Positions 15,001 to 30,000 of a DNA stretch of 64,000 nt are shown piece by piece. The DNA is from Alentia gelatinosa. Lineage: Eukaryota > Annelida > Polychaeta > Phyllodocida > Polynoidae. The translations under genes and the position numbers were made by a program. Numbering within the stretch: position 1 is the stretch's first letter; every line of letters begins with the position of its first letter. The notes beneath the pieces are model-generated. The model saw nothing but the letters and a program-made list of their open reading frames with translations, did not search any database and was not told where the DNA came from. Location of the stretch: NCBI GenBank assembly GCA_950022655.1, contig OX465587.1:22633716-22697715 (forward strand), given 5' to 3'.

Positions 15001-18000
15001 TAGAACTTTCACTTGATGAACGACTTGTGGTACTTGTTGATGATTTACGCGATTTTCTCTCACTCTGTTGACTGGATTCTCTTTCTTTTTCGTTAGTTTC
15101 TTCCTCCACTGACGACTTCTCGAAGAATTTTTCCATCTTTCCCAGGGTGCTGCGCATGTAGTCTTCTAAATTGTCCATTCTTGTAGATAAGTAGTCTTCT
15201 TTCTGTCTTGCATCCTTCTCGTATCTGGATCTGATGCCCTCGGATGCTGATGCCCACCTCTGGTCAATAGGATCATTGTCTGATAATGGACCCGTCGCTG
15301 GCGATTGCGACCTGAAAGGTGCCTCCCCTTCAGTATCAGATCTAATCCTATTTGATTTCCTCAATTCTACCTTTGTAGGTGATTTTTGTTTTTTCGACTT
15401 CTTCCCCATCGTCAAAATCAAATAACCACCGCGATTTATCTCCAATAAATCAACAAATGACTCAAATGTCTCAGAATCAAAATTTATAGGTCTGATCCTG
15501 AAGACATGCAAAGGTAGAGTGACGAATGCGCATCACAGCAACCGTCAATAGAATTATTGACGCAACACAACAATAACCGCTATACCATAGTGACGCCATA
15601 GCAACTCGCTAGGTGGCGACGGTAGTAGCTTAGTCTAATAATAATACATGTATAATCTGGGAGTTATACAGTTATATATGTCCACAGGGGTCATTTAGAA
15701 GAAAATGAAGAATACCATAACAAAGATATCTAGATATAGCATTATAACATATGTTCATGTACAGTTAGCAACTGTCATGTGTAAATATGATGTACTTGTA
15801 CATGGTTTTCCTTGTTTGTTGGACTCCGCATGGAAGAGCATCACCTAAAGGTGATAAACCTTTTATTGCCATTGATATTTCTCTTAGAACGATAGAATTA
15901 AATCAAGAGCAATGATGATTTACTCACCTGCTTTTTGGCGTGTAAAATGAGTTACACCATTTCCAGAAAACAGTTGGTTGGATTTTAAATCTTCTAGATG
16001 AAGATAGCACTGTGGAGTGGCTCCTGGATTCCAGTCAATTGAATAGCAATATGTGGTTGATGCAATGCACTGCTTCTTACAAGTAGTTATTGAGTTTGCA
16101 TTATCTCCTATCCCTCCTGGGGCATATTTGTTTTGTTGAGTCGTGAAGTCACCTGTAGCTCCTGCAAAAACGATAGCAGGTATATAGCTACATGATCAGA
16201 CTTATAATGCTTGTATGTTTTTTTAATACAGAGCAGTGTAGGCTTCCATATTCAAACATCGTCAATTGATATTTTTTAGCTGTAGCAACCATTATGAATT
16301 TACACACAATACATAGATCTCTTTAGATCAATAATTACCATGTTATGGTTGATCATGTTGCAACTATGGTGAGGCTGAATTAGGATGTCAAAGAATTAGG
16401 ACTCTTTACTGACCCGTTTAATTATATCTTTAAGGAGTTACACCAATATTATGTGTAAGCACCCCCCCCCCCCCCCACACACACACACTCTCCCCACAGA
16501 CACTCTCCCCTTCTAGGTGGAAAAGACCCAGAACGATTGCGTTTTTAACTATTAAGCCCCGCTATAGTAAGCTAGCCTTAACATATCTCAGGCGAATCTG
16601 CACAGGGCATCGACCAACACAGTGTGATGCCAGAAAGTGGCTGGCAGGAGTTAGTCCTAAGTGATTCTGTCAATACTGTGCCATAGTTTTACAATTTTCT
16701 ACCCCACCGACTGTCGTTACAGGTCTAGTCATTGGTCAACTTGGGAGGCACTTGTTAGCAGAGGACAGCAGCTGACCATTTATCTATTTGTGGCGCCCCC
16801 TATAACTCTTCACCCAGCAATTAAATATGCTAATTAAGGGCCGATATCAGTATGCACCAGGTTGGGTATTTCTTAAACCCTTCGCTGGCAAGGGGAAGGA
16901 AGAGGTTTCTTGATTAATTTGTCCCGATTTCGCAACATCAAACTGCAATTCATCAACAACAAAGGTATATACATGTATAAGTTATGGAGACGAAGTATAA
17001 GTGAAGTACAAGACAACGAGTAATTGTAGTTTGGTGAGTATAACAAACACCAGGCCCTAACCTTTATTACTGGAAGTACAATCCTTGGAACCTCAGTATT
17101 ACAAAGTACAAAACTGAGTAACTTAGACTTGAAATTAAAAAATAAAAATTAAAAATTTATAGGTCTGATCCTGAAGACATGCAAAGGTAGAGTGACGAAT
17201 GCGCATCACAGCAACCGTCAATAGAATTATTGACGCAACACAACAATAACCGCTATACCATAGTGACCCCATAGCAACTCGCTAGGTGGCGACGGTAGTA
17301 GCTTAGTCTAATAATTATACATGTATAATCTGGGAGTTATACAGTTATATAAGTTATGGAGACGAAGTATAAGTGAAGTACAAGACAACAAGTAATTGTA
17401 GTTTGGTGAGTATAACAAACACCAGGCCAAGAACCGCCAAACACAATTACGAATTTTTTTCGTAGTTAGACAAGAACGATTTTATTGTTGAAACCTCAGT
17501 GAGGGATTCCGTATTATGTAGGTATCTGTAGACTGAGGCCGATTTCCAATTTCCTTTAGATTTAATTACCTCAATCGGCATACCCAAGTCTTTTAAAAAT
17601 GTGGCCTAAACATGGCGTAGGGAATGAGTAGAGACATTACCCGTGATTCCACATTGTTTTGATAAACTCTTTAACCTTGAGTTGAAATAACCATAAGACA
17701 TAGGTTTTTTACCCAAACTTATTAACGGTAAGGATAAACTTTTACGATAAATTAGTTGAACTACGATTTTGTAAACACACCAAAACGACCCTGGAATTGA
17801 GTGAATAAAAATGTCAAAAGGGTCTAGACCGAATTGGTCAGTCTTACTAGTACGAATATGTATTTTGATAACCGACGAATCAATGGTTAAGTCCCCAATA
17901 AGTAGATTATGGGGTGATATCGTTACATGTGATTTTCTCAGTAATCCACGAAAACATAGGACCACAGCTAACCAGAAATTCAGGTCATCCGAATTTCCCA

Positions 18001-21000
18001 AGTCTAAAATACGGTAAATATTTTGTAAGTCTTGAACTTTAAAAGGGTAACGAGAATTATCCTTTACGATAAATGATCTATGAATACCTTTGATAACCAT
18101 CTTTAATCTGAAATCATTGGAATGATCCAGATAACCCAACATTTTTTGCTTCCACCAAATAGCTGAAAGATAATTCTTTATCGATACTGGCGATAAAAAA
18201 TCCGACATATATGAAGCATACCAGCAAGCCTGAGTAGGATTGCATGGAAATGGTTTGAGATTAAATTTCTCACAAAAACGTGAATAACAATTTAATTGAT
18301 TTACCCTGGATTTGTTAGTGGCGATTGACATTGCCACGGATAGGAATTTATCCGTTTTATCCTGTACCTCCCGGATTAGGTCTGTAATTCAGAACAACAC
18401 ATGTTATGAGTTTTAAGAGTTAAAACACATTTTTAGAATACACCATTGTATTCCAACCTTGATAATTGATCTGCTAACGTATTATCGCTACTTTTTATAT
18501 ACGTTGCCCAAATATCGATATTGTAAATGAAACATGTCCAAAATATTTCTCGTAACCACGACATACATGTCTTATTTTTGCTTTTACCGGAGTTTAACAT
18601 GTATAGGACTTGCATGTTATCCGTCACCACCTCTACTCTCTTGTGACGATAATTACCGCCCCACCTTTTTAGGCCGATAAGTACAGGCCAGAGTTCTAAT
18701 ACATTGATATTCATGCCATAAATATCGCTAATTGGTGGTTCTTCTTGATGACCGCATTTATTTAAGTCAGAAGGTATTTTTTCCCAACTACCGAAAAAAT
18801 AATCGCAACCGGCCCAACCGCCGAAACCTTTAAAAGATGAATCGGTGACGATTGGTACATTGTGACATGTTGTGCGTATTAACGATTTACAGTTAAAAAT
18901 ACGACAGAAATTTAACCACCATTCTAGGTCTGCCGATAAATCGTCATCAATATTCCTCTTAGATTTATGATTCAAATCTTTTATCATGTCGAATAGGCGT
19001 CTACTAAAAGTTTTACCGCCCTTGACGATTTGAGCGCAAAAAGACATTAATCCGCCCAGCCTTTCGAGGTCCTTTTTATTTACAAACCCTTTTGCTATAG
19101 TTTCTTCTATAGTTTTGGATAGTTTATCGACTTTTTCTTGAGGAAGACTCAATTCCATCCTTGAAGAATCGATTGTTATGCCTAGAAATACAGTATTTCT
19201 ACATGGATCTGTTACCTTGTTAAAAGATATTTTAAAACCCATTTTCTCAATCGTATCTATGACGATTCCCCTGTCTCTGAGACACTCCTCGTATGTGGTA
19301 CCAATAATTAGAAAATCATCGAGATAATTTACCAGTTTCTTTACACCTTTAGATTTAGCGATTTTGACTATATAGTTCGAAATTGAGCTAAAAATATTAG
19401 GAGCGCATTATAGGCCGAATGCTAACCTGTTGTCTCTGTAATAATCGTCTTTCCATTTGAAGCCTAGAGATTCAGCATTTTTAGGATCAATATGTACTGA
19501 ACGATAGGCCGATTTTATGTCAACCAAGCACATGTAATCGTCACGATTGAGATAATCTACTGCGGTTTCCACTGAACTGTATGAAAATGATTCATAAGTT
19601 TCTTTCATGTGATCGTTAATTGATTCGCCAAAAGGCCTAGAACAATCCGTGATGGGCCTAAATTTCCCATTTTCTTTTAGGACCCCACCTAAAGCATGTA
19701 CGCATTTAGGCTTTTTCTTTACTTTTGAAATTCTCCCATTTTCTAATTCCGATCTAACTACTTCATCGAATTTTTCACAACAAATTCCCTCCATAAGTGA
19801 TTTATAATTTTCACATTCATATTCCGCCGAACAATCGGAATCGAGTATTTTAAAACCATTACGAAGGCCCGACCATAAGAACTCCCTGTCTTTTGCGTCT
19901 ATAGAATCGAGAGCATTTTCTCCAGTTAAATATACCGCCGATCTACATGGTTTTAAATCCACCGCGATTTCGTTGACATAGTATTTACAGTCACATTTAC
20001 CGTTAATACATTTTTCCGTGACAACAATATCATCTTCACAAACCTTTTTCTTTGTTTCCCCATGGATTTCTTCCTCCGAAGCAAGATTGATAGGAATGTT
20101 TACCGTTGCTACTCTATCGCTAGGGGGATTCCCTGCGATTACGTCATTATCGAGCGGGGATCCCTGACGACCATAAGCGTCCATAGTTACGGCCACGCCC
20201 CCTATTTTATCGCTTTGAATTTTCCCGCTCGATATATCATTTCATTTGCTGTGTTTCTGATCTTTGCTTTGTGTTTTGCAATCGTATGAACCGTGACCAT
20301 AGCTATGGCAGTTATTGCAACTATGTTTGTACTTGCAACTTGTGTATTTGCAACCTTCTGGTTTATTAAATGCAAAACATACATTATTATCGCCCTGTGA
20401 TTTGCTTTTTGTTTTTACACTTTTCTTCATCGAAGCTGCTGAAATCGTACCATCAAAAGATAAAAATCTGACTATTGCTGCTGGATTTACCACTGATAAC
20501 GATTTTATACCTTTTTCAATAGTTTCAAACCTGACACTTTCGTCGTAGTTTATCAACGCTTCAGCAGTAAACATCCTCGTTTCTGCTTTTTCTCCCACCA
20601 AGATTAAATGGTCAATGAATCCGCTCAGTTCCTTACCTGAGTCGTATAGATTTTTTAAGATTTTTATATTTACCAGATTCAGTTTTTCAATCGAAACAAT
20701 TTTCTCGTCCTTTTTCAAATATTTTTTAGAGGAGAAAACATTATTTTTAGGCCTACCTTTAGACTTTCTACAAGCTGATTCTCTACTTGATGATCTAGAA
20801 CTTTCACTTGATGAACGACTTGTGGTACTTGTTGATGATTTACGCGATTTTCTCTCACTCTGTTGACTGGATTCTCTTTCTTTTTCGTTAGTTTCTTCCT
20901 CCACTGACGACTTCTCGAAGAATTTTTCCATCTTTCCCAGGGTGCTGCGCATGTAGTCTTCTAAATTGTCCATTCTTGTAGATAAGTAGTCTTCTTTCTG

Positions 21001-24000
21001 TCTTGCATCCTTCTCGTATCTGGATCTGATGCCCTCGGATGCTGATGCCCACCTCTGGTCAATAGGATCATTGTCTGATAATGGACCCGTCGCTGGCGAT
21101 TGCGACCTGAAAGGTGCCTCCCCTTCAGTATCAGATCTAATCCTATTTGATTTCCTCAATTCTACCTTTGTAGGTGATTTTTGTTTTTTCGACTTCTTCC
21201 CCATCGTCAAAATCAAATAACCACCGCGATTTATCTCCAATAAATCAACAAATGACTCAAATGTCTCAGAATCAAAATTTATAGGTCTGATCCTGAAGAC
21301 ATGCAAAGGTAGAGTGACGAATGCGCATCACAGCAACCGTCAATAGAATTATTGACGCAACACAACAATAACCGCTATACCATAGTGACGCCATAGCAAC
21401 TCGCTAGGTGGCGACGGTAGTAGCTTAGTCTAATAATAATACATGTATAATCTGGGAGTTATACAGTTATATATGTCCACAGGGGTCATTTAGAAGAAAA
21501 TGAAGAATACCATAACAAAGATATCTAGATATAGCATTATAACATATGTTCATGTACAGTTAGCAACTGTCATGTGTAAATATGATGTACTTGTACATGG
21601 TTTTCCTTGTTTGTTGGACTCCGCATGGAAGAGCATCACCTAAAGGTGATAAACCTTTTATTGCCATTGATATTTTTCTTAGAACGATAGAATTAAATCA
21701 AGAGCAATGATGATTTACTCACCTGCTTTTTGGCGTGTAAAATGAGTTACACCATTTCCAGAAAACAGTTGGTTGGATTTTAAATCTTCTAGATGAAGAT
21801 AGCACTGTGGAGTGGCTCCTGGATTCCAGTCAATTGAATAGCAATATGTGGTTGATGCAATGCACTGCTTCTTACAAGTAGTTATTGAGTTTGCATTATC
21901 TCCTATCCCTCCTGGGGCATATTTGTTTTGTTGAGTCGTGAAGTCACCTGTAGCTCCTGCAAAAACGATAGCAGGTATATAGCTACATGATCAGACTTAT
22001 AATGCTTGTATGTTTTTTTAATACAGAGCAGTGTAGGCTTCCATATTCAAACACCGTCAATTGATATTTTTTAGCTGTAGCAACCATTATGAATTTACAT
22101 ACAACATAGATCTCTTTAGATCAATAATTACCATGTTATGGTTGATCATGTTGCAACTATGGTGAAGCTGAATTAGGATGTCAAAGAATTAGGACTCTTT
22201 ACTGACCCGTTTAATTATATCTTTAATGAGTTACACAAATATTATGTGTAAGCATCCCCCCCCCCCACACACACACTCTCCCCACAGACACTCTCCCCTT
22301 CTAGGTGGAAAAGACCCAGAACGATTTCGTTTTTAACTATTAAGCCCAGCTATAGTAAGCTAGCCTTAACATATCTCAGGCGAATCTGCACAGGGCATCG
22401 ACCAACACAGCGTGATGCCAGAAAGTGGCTGGCAGGAGTTAGTCCTAAGTGATTCTGTCAATACTGTGCCATAGTTTTACAATTTTCTACCCCACCGACT
22501 GTCGTTACAGGTCTAGTCATTGGTCAACTTGGGAGGCACTTGTTAGCAGAGGATAGCAGCTGACCATTTATCTATTTGTGGCGCCCCCTATAACTCTTCA
22601 CCCAGCAATTAAATATGCTAATTAAGGGCCGATATCAGTATGCACCAGGTTGGGTATTTCTTAAACCCTTCGCTGTCAAGGGGAAGGAACAGGTTCCTTG
22701 ATTAATTTGTCCTGATTTCGCAACATCAAACTGCAATTCATCATCGACAAAGGTATATACATGTATATGTCCACGGGGGTCATTTAGAAGAAAATGAAGG
22801 ATACCATAACAAAGATATCTAGATATAGCATTATAACATATGTTCATGTACAGTTAGCAACCGTCATGTGTAAATATGATGTACTTGTACATGGTTTTCC
22901 TTGTTTGTTGGACTCCGCATGGAAGAGCATCACCTAAAGGTGATAAACCTTTTATTGCCATTGATATTTTTCTTAGAACGATAGAATTAAATCAAGAGCA
23001 ATGATGATTTACTCACCTGCTTTTTGGCGTGTAAAATGAGTTACACCATTTCCAGAAAACAGTTGGTTGGATTTTAAATCTTCTAGATGAAGATAGCACT
23101 GTGGAGTGGCTCCTGGATTCCAGTCAATTGAATAGCAATATGTGGTTGATGCAATGCACTGCTTCTTACAAGTAGTTATTGAGTTTGCATTATCTCCTAT
23201 CCCTCCTGGGGCATATTTGTTTTGTTGAGTCGTGAAGTCACCTGTAGCTCCTGCAAAACGATAGCAGGTATATAGCTACATGATCAGACTTATAATGCTT
23301 GTATGTTTTTTTAATACAGAGCAGTGTAGGCTTCCATATTAAAACACCGTCAATTGATATTTTTTAGCTGTAGCAACCATTAAGAATTAACATACAATAC
23401 ATAGATCTCTTTAGATCAATAATTACCATGTTATGGTTGATCATGTTGCAACTATGGTGAGGCTGAATTAGGATGTCAAAGAATTAGGACTCTTTACTGA
23501 CCCGTTTTATTATATCTTTAATGAGTTACACCAATATTATGTGTAAGCATCCCCCCCCCCCCCCATACACACACACTCTCCCCACAGACACTCTCCCCTT
23601 CTAGGTGGAAAAGACCCAGAACGATTGCGTTTTAAACTATTAAGCCCCGCTATAGTAAGCTAGCCTTAACATATCTCAGGCGAATCTGCACAGGGCATCG
23701 ACCAACACAGCGTGATGCCAGAAAGTGGCTGGCAGGAGTTAGTCCTAAGTGATTCTGTCAATACTGTGCCATAGTTTTACAATTTTCTACCCCACCGACT
23801 GTCGTTACAGGTCTAGTCATTGGTCAACTTGGGAGGCACTTGTTAGCAGAGGACAGCAGCTGACCATTTATCTATTTGTGGCGCCCCCTATTACTCTTCA
23901 CAAAGCAATTAAATATGCTAATTAAGGGCTGATATCAGTGTGCACCAGGTTGGGTATTTCTTAAACCCTTCGCTGTCAAGGGGAAGGAAGAGGTTCCTTG

Positions 24001-27000
24001 ATTAATTTGTCCCGATTTCGCAACATCAAACTGCAATTCATCAACAACAAAGGTATATACATGTATATGTCCACGGGGGTCATTTAGAAGAAAATGAAGG
24101 ATACCATATTAAAGATATCTAGATATAGCATTATAACAGATGTTCATGTACAGTTAGCAACTGTCATGTGTAAATATGATGTACTTGTACATGGTTTTCC
24201 TTGTTTGTTGGACTCCGCATGGAAGAGCATCACCTAAAGGTGATAAACCTTTTATTGCCATTGATATTTTTCTTAGAACGATAGAATTAAATCAAGAGCA
24301 ATGATGATTTACTCACCTGCTTTTTGGCGTGTAAAATGAGTTACACCATTTCCAGAAAACAGTTGGTTGGATTTTAAATCTTCGAGATGAAGATAGCATT
24401 GTGGAGTGGCTCCTGGATTCCAGTCAATTGAATAGCAATATGTGGTTGATGCAAGGCACTGCTTCTTACAAGTAGTTATTGAGTTTGCATTATCTCCTAT
24501 CCCTCCTGGGGCATATTTGTTTTGTTGAGTCGTGAAGTCACCTGTAGCTCCTGCAAAAACGATAGCAGGTATATAGCTACATGATCAGACTTATAATGCT
24601 TGTATGTTCTTTTAATACAGAGCAGTGTAGGCTTCCATATTCAAACATCGTCAATTGATATTTTTTAGCTGTAGCAACCATTATGAATTTACATACAATA
24701 CATAGATCTCTTTAGATCAATAATTACCATGTTATGGTTGATCATGTTGCAACTATGGTGAAGCTGAATTAGGATGTCAAAGAATTAGGACTTTTTACTG
24801 ACCCGTTTAATTATATCTTTAATGAGTTACACCAATATTATGTGTAAGCAACCCCCCCCCCCAACACACACACACACTCTCCCCACAGACACTCTCCCCT
24901 TCTAGGTGGAAAAGACCCAGAACGATTGCGTTTTTAACTATTAAGCCCCGCTATAGTAAGCTGGCCTTAACATATCTCAGGCGAATCTGCACGGGGCATC
25001 GACCAACACAGCGTGATGCCAGAAAGTGGCTGGCAGGAGTTAGTCCTAAGTGATTCTGTCAATACTGTGCCATAGTTTTACAATTTTCAACCCCACCGAC
25101 TGTCGTTACAGGTTTAGTCATTGGTCAACTTGGGAGGCACTTGTTAGCAGAGGACAGCAGCTGACCATTTATCTATTTGTGGCGCCCCCTATAACTCTTC
25201 ACCAAGCAATTAAATATGCTAATTAAGGGCTGATATCAGTGTGCACCAGGTTGGGTATTTCTTAAACCCTTCGCTGTCAAGGGGAAGGAACAGGTTCCTT
25301 GATTAATTTGTCCCGATTTCGCAACATCAAACTGCAATTCATCAACGACAAAGGTATAAACATGTATATGTCCACGGGGGTCATTTAGAAGAAAATGAAG
25401 GATACCATATTAAAGATATCTCGATATAGCATTATAACATATGTTCATGTACAGTTAGCAACTGTCATGTGTAAATATGATGTACTTGTACATGGTTTTC
25501 CTTGTTTGTTGGACTTCGCATGGAAGAGCATCACCTAAAGGTGATAAACCTTTTATTGCCATTGATATTTTTCTTAGAACGATAGAATTAAATCAAGAGC
25601 AATGATGATTTACTCACCTGCTTTTTGGCGTGTAAAATGAGTTACACCATTTCCAGAAAACAGTTGGTTGGATTTTAAATCTTCTAGATGAAGATAGCAC
25701 TGTGGAGTGGCTCCTGGATTCCAGTCAATTGAATAGCAATATGTGGTTGATGCAAGGCACTGCTTCTTACAAGTAGTTATTGAGTTTGCATTATCTCCTA
25801 TCCCTCCTGGGGCATATTTGTTTTGTTGAGTCGTGAAGTCACCTGTAGCTCCTGCAAAACGATAGCAGGTATATAGCTACATGATCAGACTTATAATGCT
25901 TGTATTTTCTTTTAATACAGAGCAGTGTAGGCTTCCATATTCAAACATCGTCAATTGATATTTTTTAGCTGTAGCAACCATTATGAATTTACATACAATA
26001 CATAGATCTCTTTAGATCAATAATTACCATGTTATGGTTGATCATGTTGCAACTATGGTGAGGCTGAATTAGGATGTCAAAGAATTAGGACTTTTTACTG
26101 ACCCGTTTAATTATATCTTTAATGAGTTACACCAATATTATGTGTAAGCAACCCCCCCCCCCCCCAACACACACACACACTCTCCCCACAGACACTCTCC
26201 CCTTCTAGGTGGAAAAGACCCAGAACGATTGCGTTTTTAACTATTAAGCCCCGCTATAGTAAGCTGGCCTTAACATATCTCAGGCGAATCTGCACGGGGC
26301 ATCGACCAACACAGCGTGATGCCAGAAAGTGGCTGGCAGGAGTTAGTCCTAAGTGATTCTGTCAATACTGTGCCATAGTTTTACAATTTTCAACCCCACC
26401 GACTGTCGTTACAGGTTTAGTCATTGGTCAACTTGGGAGGCACTTGTTAGCAGAGGACAGCAGCTGACCATTTATCTATTTGTGGCGCCCCCTATAACTC
26501 TTCACCAAGCAATTAAATATGCTAATTAAGGGCTGATATCAGTGTGCACCAGGTTGGGTATTTCTTAAACCCTTCGCTGTCAAGGGGAAGGAACAGGTTC
26601 CTTGATTAATTTGTCCCGATTTCGCAACATCAAACTGCAATTCATCAACGACAAAGGTATAAACATGTATATGTCCATGGGGGTCATTTAGAAGAAAATG
26701 AAGGATACCATATTAAAGATATCTCGATATAGCATTATAACATATGTTCATGTACAGTTAGCAACTGTCATGTGTAAATATGATGTACTTGTACATGGTT
26801 TTCCTTGTTTGTTGGACTTCGCATGGAAGAGCATCACCTAAAGGTGATAAACCTTTTATTGCCATTGATATTTTTCTTAGAACGATAGAATTAAATCAAG
26901 AGCAATGATGATTTACTCACCTGCTTTTTGGCGTGTAAAATGAGTTACACCATTTCCAGAAAACAGTTGGTTGGATTTTAAATCTTCTAGATGAAGATAG

Positions 27001-30000
27001 CACTGTGGAGTGGCTCCTGGATTCCAGTCAATTGAATAGCAATATGTGGTTGATGCAAGGCACTGCTTCTTACAAGTAGTTATTGAGTTTGCATTATCTC
27101 CTATCCCTCCTGGGGCATATTTGTTTTGTTGAGTCGTGAAGTCACCTGTAGCTCCTGCAAAACGATAGCAGGTATATAGCTACATGATCAGACTTATAAT
27201 GCTTGTATTTTCTTTTAATACAGAGCAGTGTAGGCTTCCATATTCAAACATCGTCAATTGATATTTTTTAGCTGTAGCAACCATTATGAATTTACATACA
27301 ATACATAGATCTCTTTAGATCAATAATTACCATGTTATGGTTGATCATGTTGCAACTATGGTGAGGCTGAATTAGGATGTCAAAGAATTAGGACTTTTTA
27401 CTGACCCGTTTAATTATATCTTTAATGAGTTACACCAATATTATGTGTAAGCACCCCCCCCCCCCCACACACACACACACACACTCTCCCCACAGCCACT
27501 CTCCCCTTCTAGGTGGAAAAGACCCAGAACGATTGCGTTTTTAACTGTTAAGCCCCGCTATAGTAAGCTAGCCTTAACATATCTCAGGCGAATCTGCACA
27601 GGGCATCGACCAACACAGCGTGATGCCAGAAAGTGGCTGGCAGGAGTTAGTCCTAAGTGATTCTGTCAATACTGTGCCATAGTTTTACAATTTTCTACCC
27701 CACCGACTGTCGTTACAGGTCTAGTCATTGGTCAACTTGGGAGGCACTTGTTAGCAGAGGACAGCAGCTGACCATTTATCTATTTGTGGCGCCCCCTATA
27801 ACTCTTCACCAAGCAATTAAATATGCTAATTAAGGGCTGATATCAGTGTGCACCAGGTTGGGTATTTCTTAAACCCTTCGCTGTCAAGGGGAAGGAACAG
27901 GTTCCTTGATTAATTTGTCCCGATTTCGCAACATCAAACTGCAATTCATCAACGACAAAGGTATAAACATGTATATGTCCACGGGGGTCATTTAGAAGAA
28001 AATGAAGGATACCATATTAAAGATATCTCGATATAGCATTATAACATATGTTCATGTACAGTTAGCAACTGTCATGTGTAAATATGATGTACTTGTACAT
28101 GGTTTTCCTTGTTTGTTGGACTCCGCATGGAAGAGCATCACCTAAAGGTGATAAACCTTTTATTGCCATTGATATTTTTCTTAGAACGATAGAATTAAAT
28201 CAAGAGCAATGATGATTTACTCACCTGCTTTTTGGCGTGTAAAATGAGTTACACCATTTCCAGAAAACAGTTGGTTGGATTTTAAATCTTCTAGATGAAG
28301 ATAGCACTGTGGAGTGGCTCCTGGATTCCAGTCAATTGAATAGCAATATGTGGTTGATGCAAGGCACTGCTTCTTACAAGTAGTTATTGAGTTTGCATTA
28401 TCTCCTATCCCTCCTGGGGCATATTTGTTTTGTTGAGTCGTGAAGTCACCTGTAGCTCCTGCAAAACGATAGCAGGTATATAGCTACATGATCAGACTTA
28501 TAATGCTTGTATTTTCTTTTAATACAGAGCAGTGTAGGCTTCCATATTCAAACATCGTCAATTGATATTTTTTAGCTGTAGCAACCATTATGAATTTACA
28601 TACAATACATAGATCTCTTTAGATCAATAATTACCATGTTATGGTTGATCATGTTGCAACTATGGTGAGGCTGAATTAGGATGTCAAAGAATTAGGACTT
28701 TTTACTGACCCGTTTAATTATATCTTTAATGAGTTACACCAATATTATGTGTAAGCACCCCCCCCCCCCCACACACACACACACACACTCTCCCCACAGA
28801 CACTCTCCCCTTCTAGGTGGAAAAGACCCAGAACGATTGCGTTTTTAACTATTAAGCCCCGCTATAGTAAGCTAGCCTTAACATATCTCAGGCGAATCTG
28901 CACAGGGCATCGACCAACACAGCGTGATGCCAGAAAGTGGCTGGCAGGAGTTAGTCCTAAGTGATTCTGTCAATACTGTGCCATAGTTTTACAATTTTCT
29001 ACCCCACCGACTGTCGTTACAGGTCTAGTCATTGGTCAACTTGGGAGGCACTTGTTAGCAGAGGACAGCAGCTGACCATTTATCTATTTGTGGCGCCCCC
29101 TATAACTCTTCACCCAGCAATTAAATATGCTAATTAAGGGCCGATATCAGTATGCACCAGGTTGGGTATTTCTTAAACCCTTCGCTGTCAAGGGGGAGGA
29201 ACAGGTTCCTTGATTGATTTGTCCCGATTTCGCAACATCAAACTGCAATTCATCAACGACAAAGGTATATACATGTATATGTCCACGGGGGTCATTTAGA
29301 AGAAAATGAAGGATACCATAACAAAGATATCTAGATATAGCATTATAACATATGTTCATGTACAGTTAGCAACTGTCATGTGTAAATATGATGTACTTGC
29401 ACATGGTTTTCCTTGTTTGTTGGACTCTGCATGGAAGAGCATCACCTAAAGGTGATAAACCTTTTATTGCCATTGACATTTTTCTTAGAACGATAGAATT
29501 AAATCAAGAGCAATGATGATTTACTCACCTGCTTTTTGGCGTGTAAAATGAGTTACACCATTTCCAGAAAACAGTTGGTTGGATTTTAAATCTTCTAGAT
29601 GAAGATAGCACTGTGGAGTGGCTCCTGGATTCCAGTCAATTGAATAGCAATATGTGGTTGATGCAATGCACTGCTTCTTACAAGTAGTTATTGAGTTTGC
29701 ATTATCTCCTATCCCTCCTGGGGCATATTTGTTTTGTTGAGTCGTGAAGTCACCTGTAGCTCCTGCAAAAACGATAGCAGGTATATAGCTACATGATCAG
29801 ACTTATAATGCTTGTATGTTTTTTTAATACAGAGCAGTGTAGGCTTCCATATTCAAACACCGTCAATTGATATTTTTTAGCTGTAGCAACCATTATGAAT
29901 TTACATACAATACATAGATCTCTTTAGATCAATAATTACCATGTTATGGTTGATCATGTTGCAACTATGGTGAGGCTGAATTAGGATGTCAAAGAATTAG

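Larger units (their letters stand above)
11184..15677 (-). mobile_element. Ngaro-type (DIRS-group) tyrosine-recombinase retrotransposon, copy 1
   Basis: A 4,494-bp insert in a PAN-array intron. Read on the minus strand the order is A1 repeat, gag, RT-RNase H, tyrosine recombinase, B1, A2, a 95-bp spacer, B2. These split direct repeats and the recombinase in place of a DDE integrase are the hallmarks of Ngaro-like DIRS elements, which are thought to integrate through a circular intermediate. There is no target duplication: the empty unit reads ACATGTATATGTCC, and the two junctions are ACATGTATAAGTT and GTTATATATGTCC. The internal A2/B1 junction (GTTATATAAGTT) equals the two ends joined. The element lies in the same sense as the host gene. 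Stop codons interrupt RT and recombinase, so this copy is probably not autonomous. Confidence 0.9.
9883..21472. repeat. Tandem duplication of unit plus retrotransposon (5,795-bp step)
   Basis: The block holding one unit and the element recurs once in tandem. Copies are about 9883-15677 and 15678-21472 when the right element end is used as the border. True breakpoints cannot be placed because the units themselves are near-identical. Confidence 0.8.
16979..21472 (-). mobile_element. Ngaro-type (DIRS-group) retrotransposon, copy 2
   Basis: The same 4,494-bp element, offset 5,795 bp from copy 1 with identical ends, organisation and stop codons. Only two base differences were noticed: near the recombinase stop (11816 versus 17611) and a silent change in gag (14898 versus 20693). 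Flanks also match: the left flank carries CGCTGGCAAGG and AGGTTTCTTG in both, the right flank CCACAGGGGTC and GAAGAATACC in both, and these variants occur in no other unit. It therefore arose by tandem duplication of unit plus element, not by a second insertion. Confidence 0.9.
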
